From Syngnathus acus (lineage: Eukaryota; Chordata; Actinopteri; Syngnathiformes; Syngnathidae), in assembly GCF_901709675.1 (NCBI RefSeq), contig NC_051090.1:7397842-7461841 (forward strand): a stretch of 64,000 nucleotides of DNA, read 5' to 3'. Position 1 is the first letter of the stretch; each line of letters starts with the position of its first letter. The notes beneath the pieces were generated by a model, which saw nothing but the letters and a program-made list of their open reading frames with translations, was not told the origin of the DNA and did not search any database. The position numbers were made by a program, and so were the translations under genes. Below are positions 63,270-64,000 of this stretch, in pieces.

Positions 63270-64000
63270 CTATTTTAGGCATTGGAAGAGAGAATGAAAA
63301 GGATGGGAGGGGAGGAAAAAAGAGATTAATATGTATTTTCCATCGCTACGGTTACACAAAGAGACACAACTGACATATGGATCAGGATGGGTTGACCTAA
63401 TTTGAGACAACATTGAAGTCATCTGTTGCCATGGTCCTGTTGAAGGTAAAGATCACTGTACAGCACTGTACATAATTCATGAAGACGTACAAATCAGAAC
63501 AGTGTTGGGTGGATTACTGCTGAAATGTGCAGTTTTTCATGCCCGTATCTTGATAGCAGTTAAGCATGTTCAATTTCAATAGTCTTGTCTGAACTGAAAA
63601 TGTAAGCCAAATATTTTATGTAAATGTTGCATCAACTGAATATTAAATTAAAGAAAAAAAGAGTTATTGTCATATTTGTTCAAATAGTCATTATGTCTTA
63701 ACTGTAGTACATGCCGAATATATTTGAGACAATTATGATCAATTTCTGGCCCAGTCGTGTGCCTCTAATGTGATATCCAACTAATCTTAGAGGAAAGACG
63801 AACAGGTGATCACTGTTAACAACTATGACAATTGTTTTGTTTATTTTGTTTTGTTTTAATTGTGAACGTTCCTTTTAATTGCAATCCAGTAATGTGCATA
63901 ACTGTGCTAGGGTAGACCAAATAATTGTTAATTACGTGTCTGCAGACATTTTAAAAACAAGAAAATAAATCCACCTAGCAGTTACGTTTTGATGAAAAGA
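63270..64000 (-). other. adgrl2: adgrl2 intron upstream of the 15-nt microexon
   Basis: Unique AT-rich sequence running to the window edge. The lectin exon expected next upstream is not present within it. Confidence 0.7.

Noticed and set aside
1-64000. CRISPR arrays, operons or other prokaryotic systems
   Set aside because: The intron-exon structure and repeats are vertebrate; no regularly spaced repeat array or ribosome-binding-site-led gene cluster is present.

Overview
The window comes from a ray-finned fish. It is AT-rich vertebrate DNA with long introns and GT-AG splice sites. It carries fish-type mobile DNA: a tRNA-like SINE, a family of TA-flanked palindromic MITEs, and a Tc1/mariner relic. 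The only gene I can establish is the 3' three quarters of a latrophilin on the minus strand. I assign it to adgrl2 (latrophilin-2, adhesion GPCR L2). The C-terminal tail has the ADGRL2-type blocks ([34 protein letters not shown], ending VTSL) and not the ADGRL3 or ADGRL1 tails. I cannot say which teleost paralogue (a or b) it is.

Layout, read along the gene (descending coordinates). A 15-nt microexon lies at 63269-63255 and a single large olfactomedin exon at 60741-59941. An intron of about 11 kb follows. Next come a Thr-rich stalk with the hormone-receptor domain (48990-48185), the GAIN domain with its GPS cleavage site (47933-43077), the seven transmembrane helices (42507-33068), and the cytoplasmic tail (32981-26524, stop at 26526-26524). 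Twenty-one coding exons are placed. Every exon-exon phase agrees and there is no frameshift or internal stop, so the gene looks intact. The signal peptide and the rhamnose-binding lectin exons lie beyond base 64000.

Four in-frame microexons or short cassettes sit where latrophilins are known to vary. They are 15 nt between lectin and olfactomedin, 39 nt in GAIN, and 45 nt plus 27 nt in intracellular loop 3. A symmetrical 129-nt tail exon may also be skippable. Together they could give many receptor isoforms differing in ligand binding, GAIN structure, loop 3 and tail.

Bases 1 to about 25460 lie downstream of the gene. I find no intact gene there, only mobile-element copies, microsatellites, two weak decayed coding-like patches (about 6860-7300 and 8280-8640) and some stretches that might be conserved noncoding DNA. 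The intron between the 15-nt microexon and the olfactomedin exon is dense in transposons, and one MITE ends only about 30 nt from the microexon's donor site.
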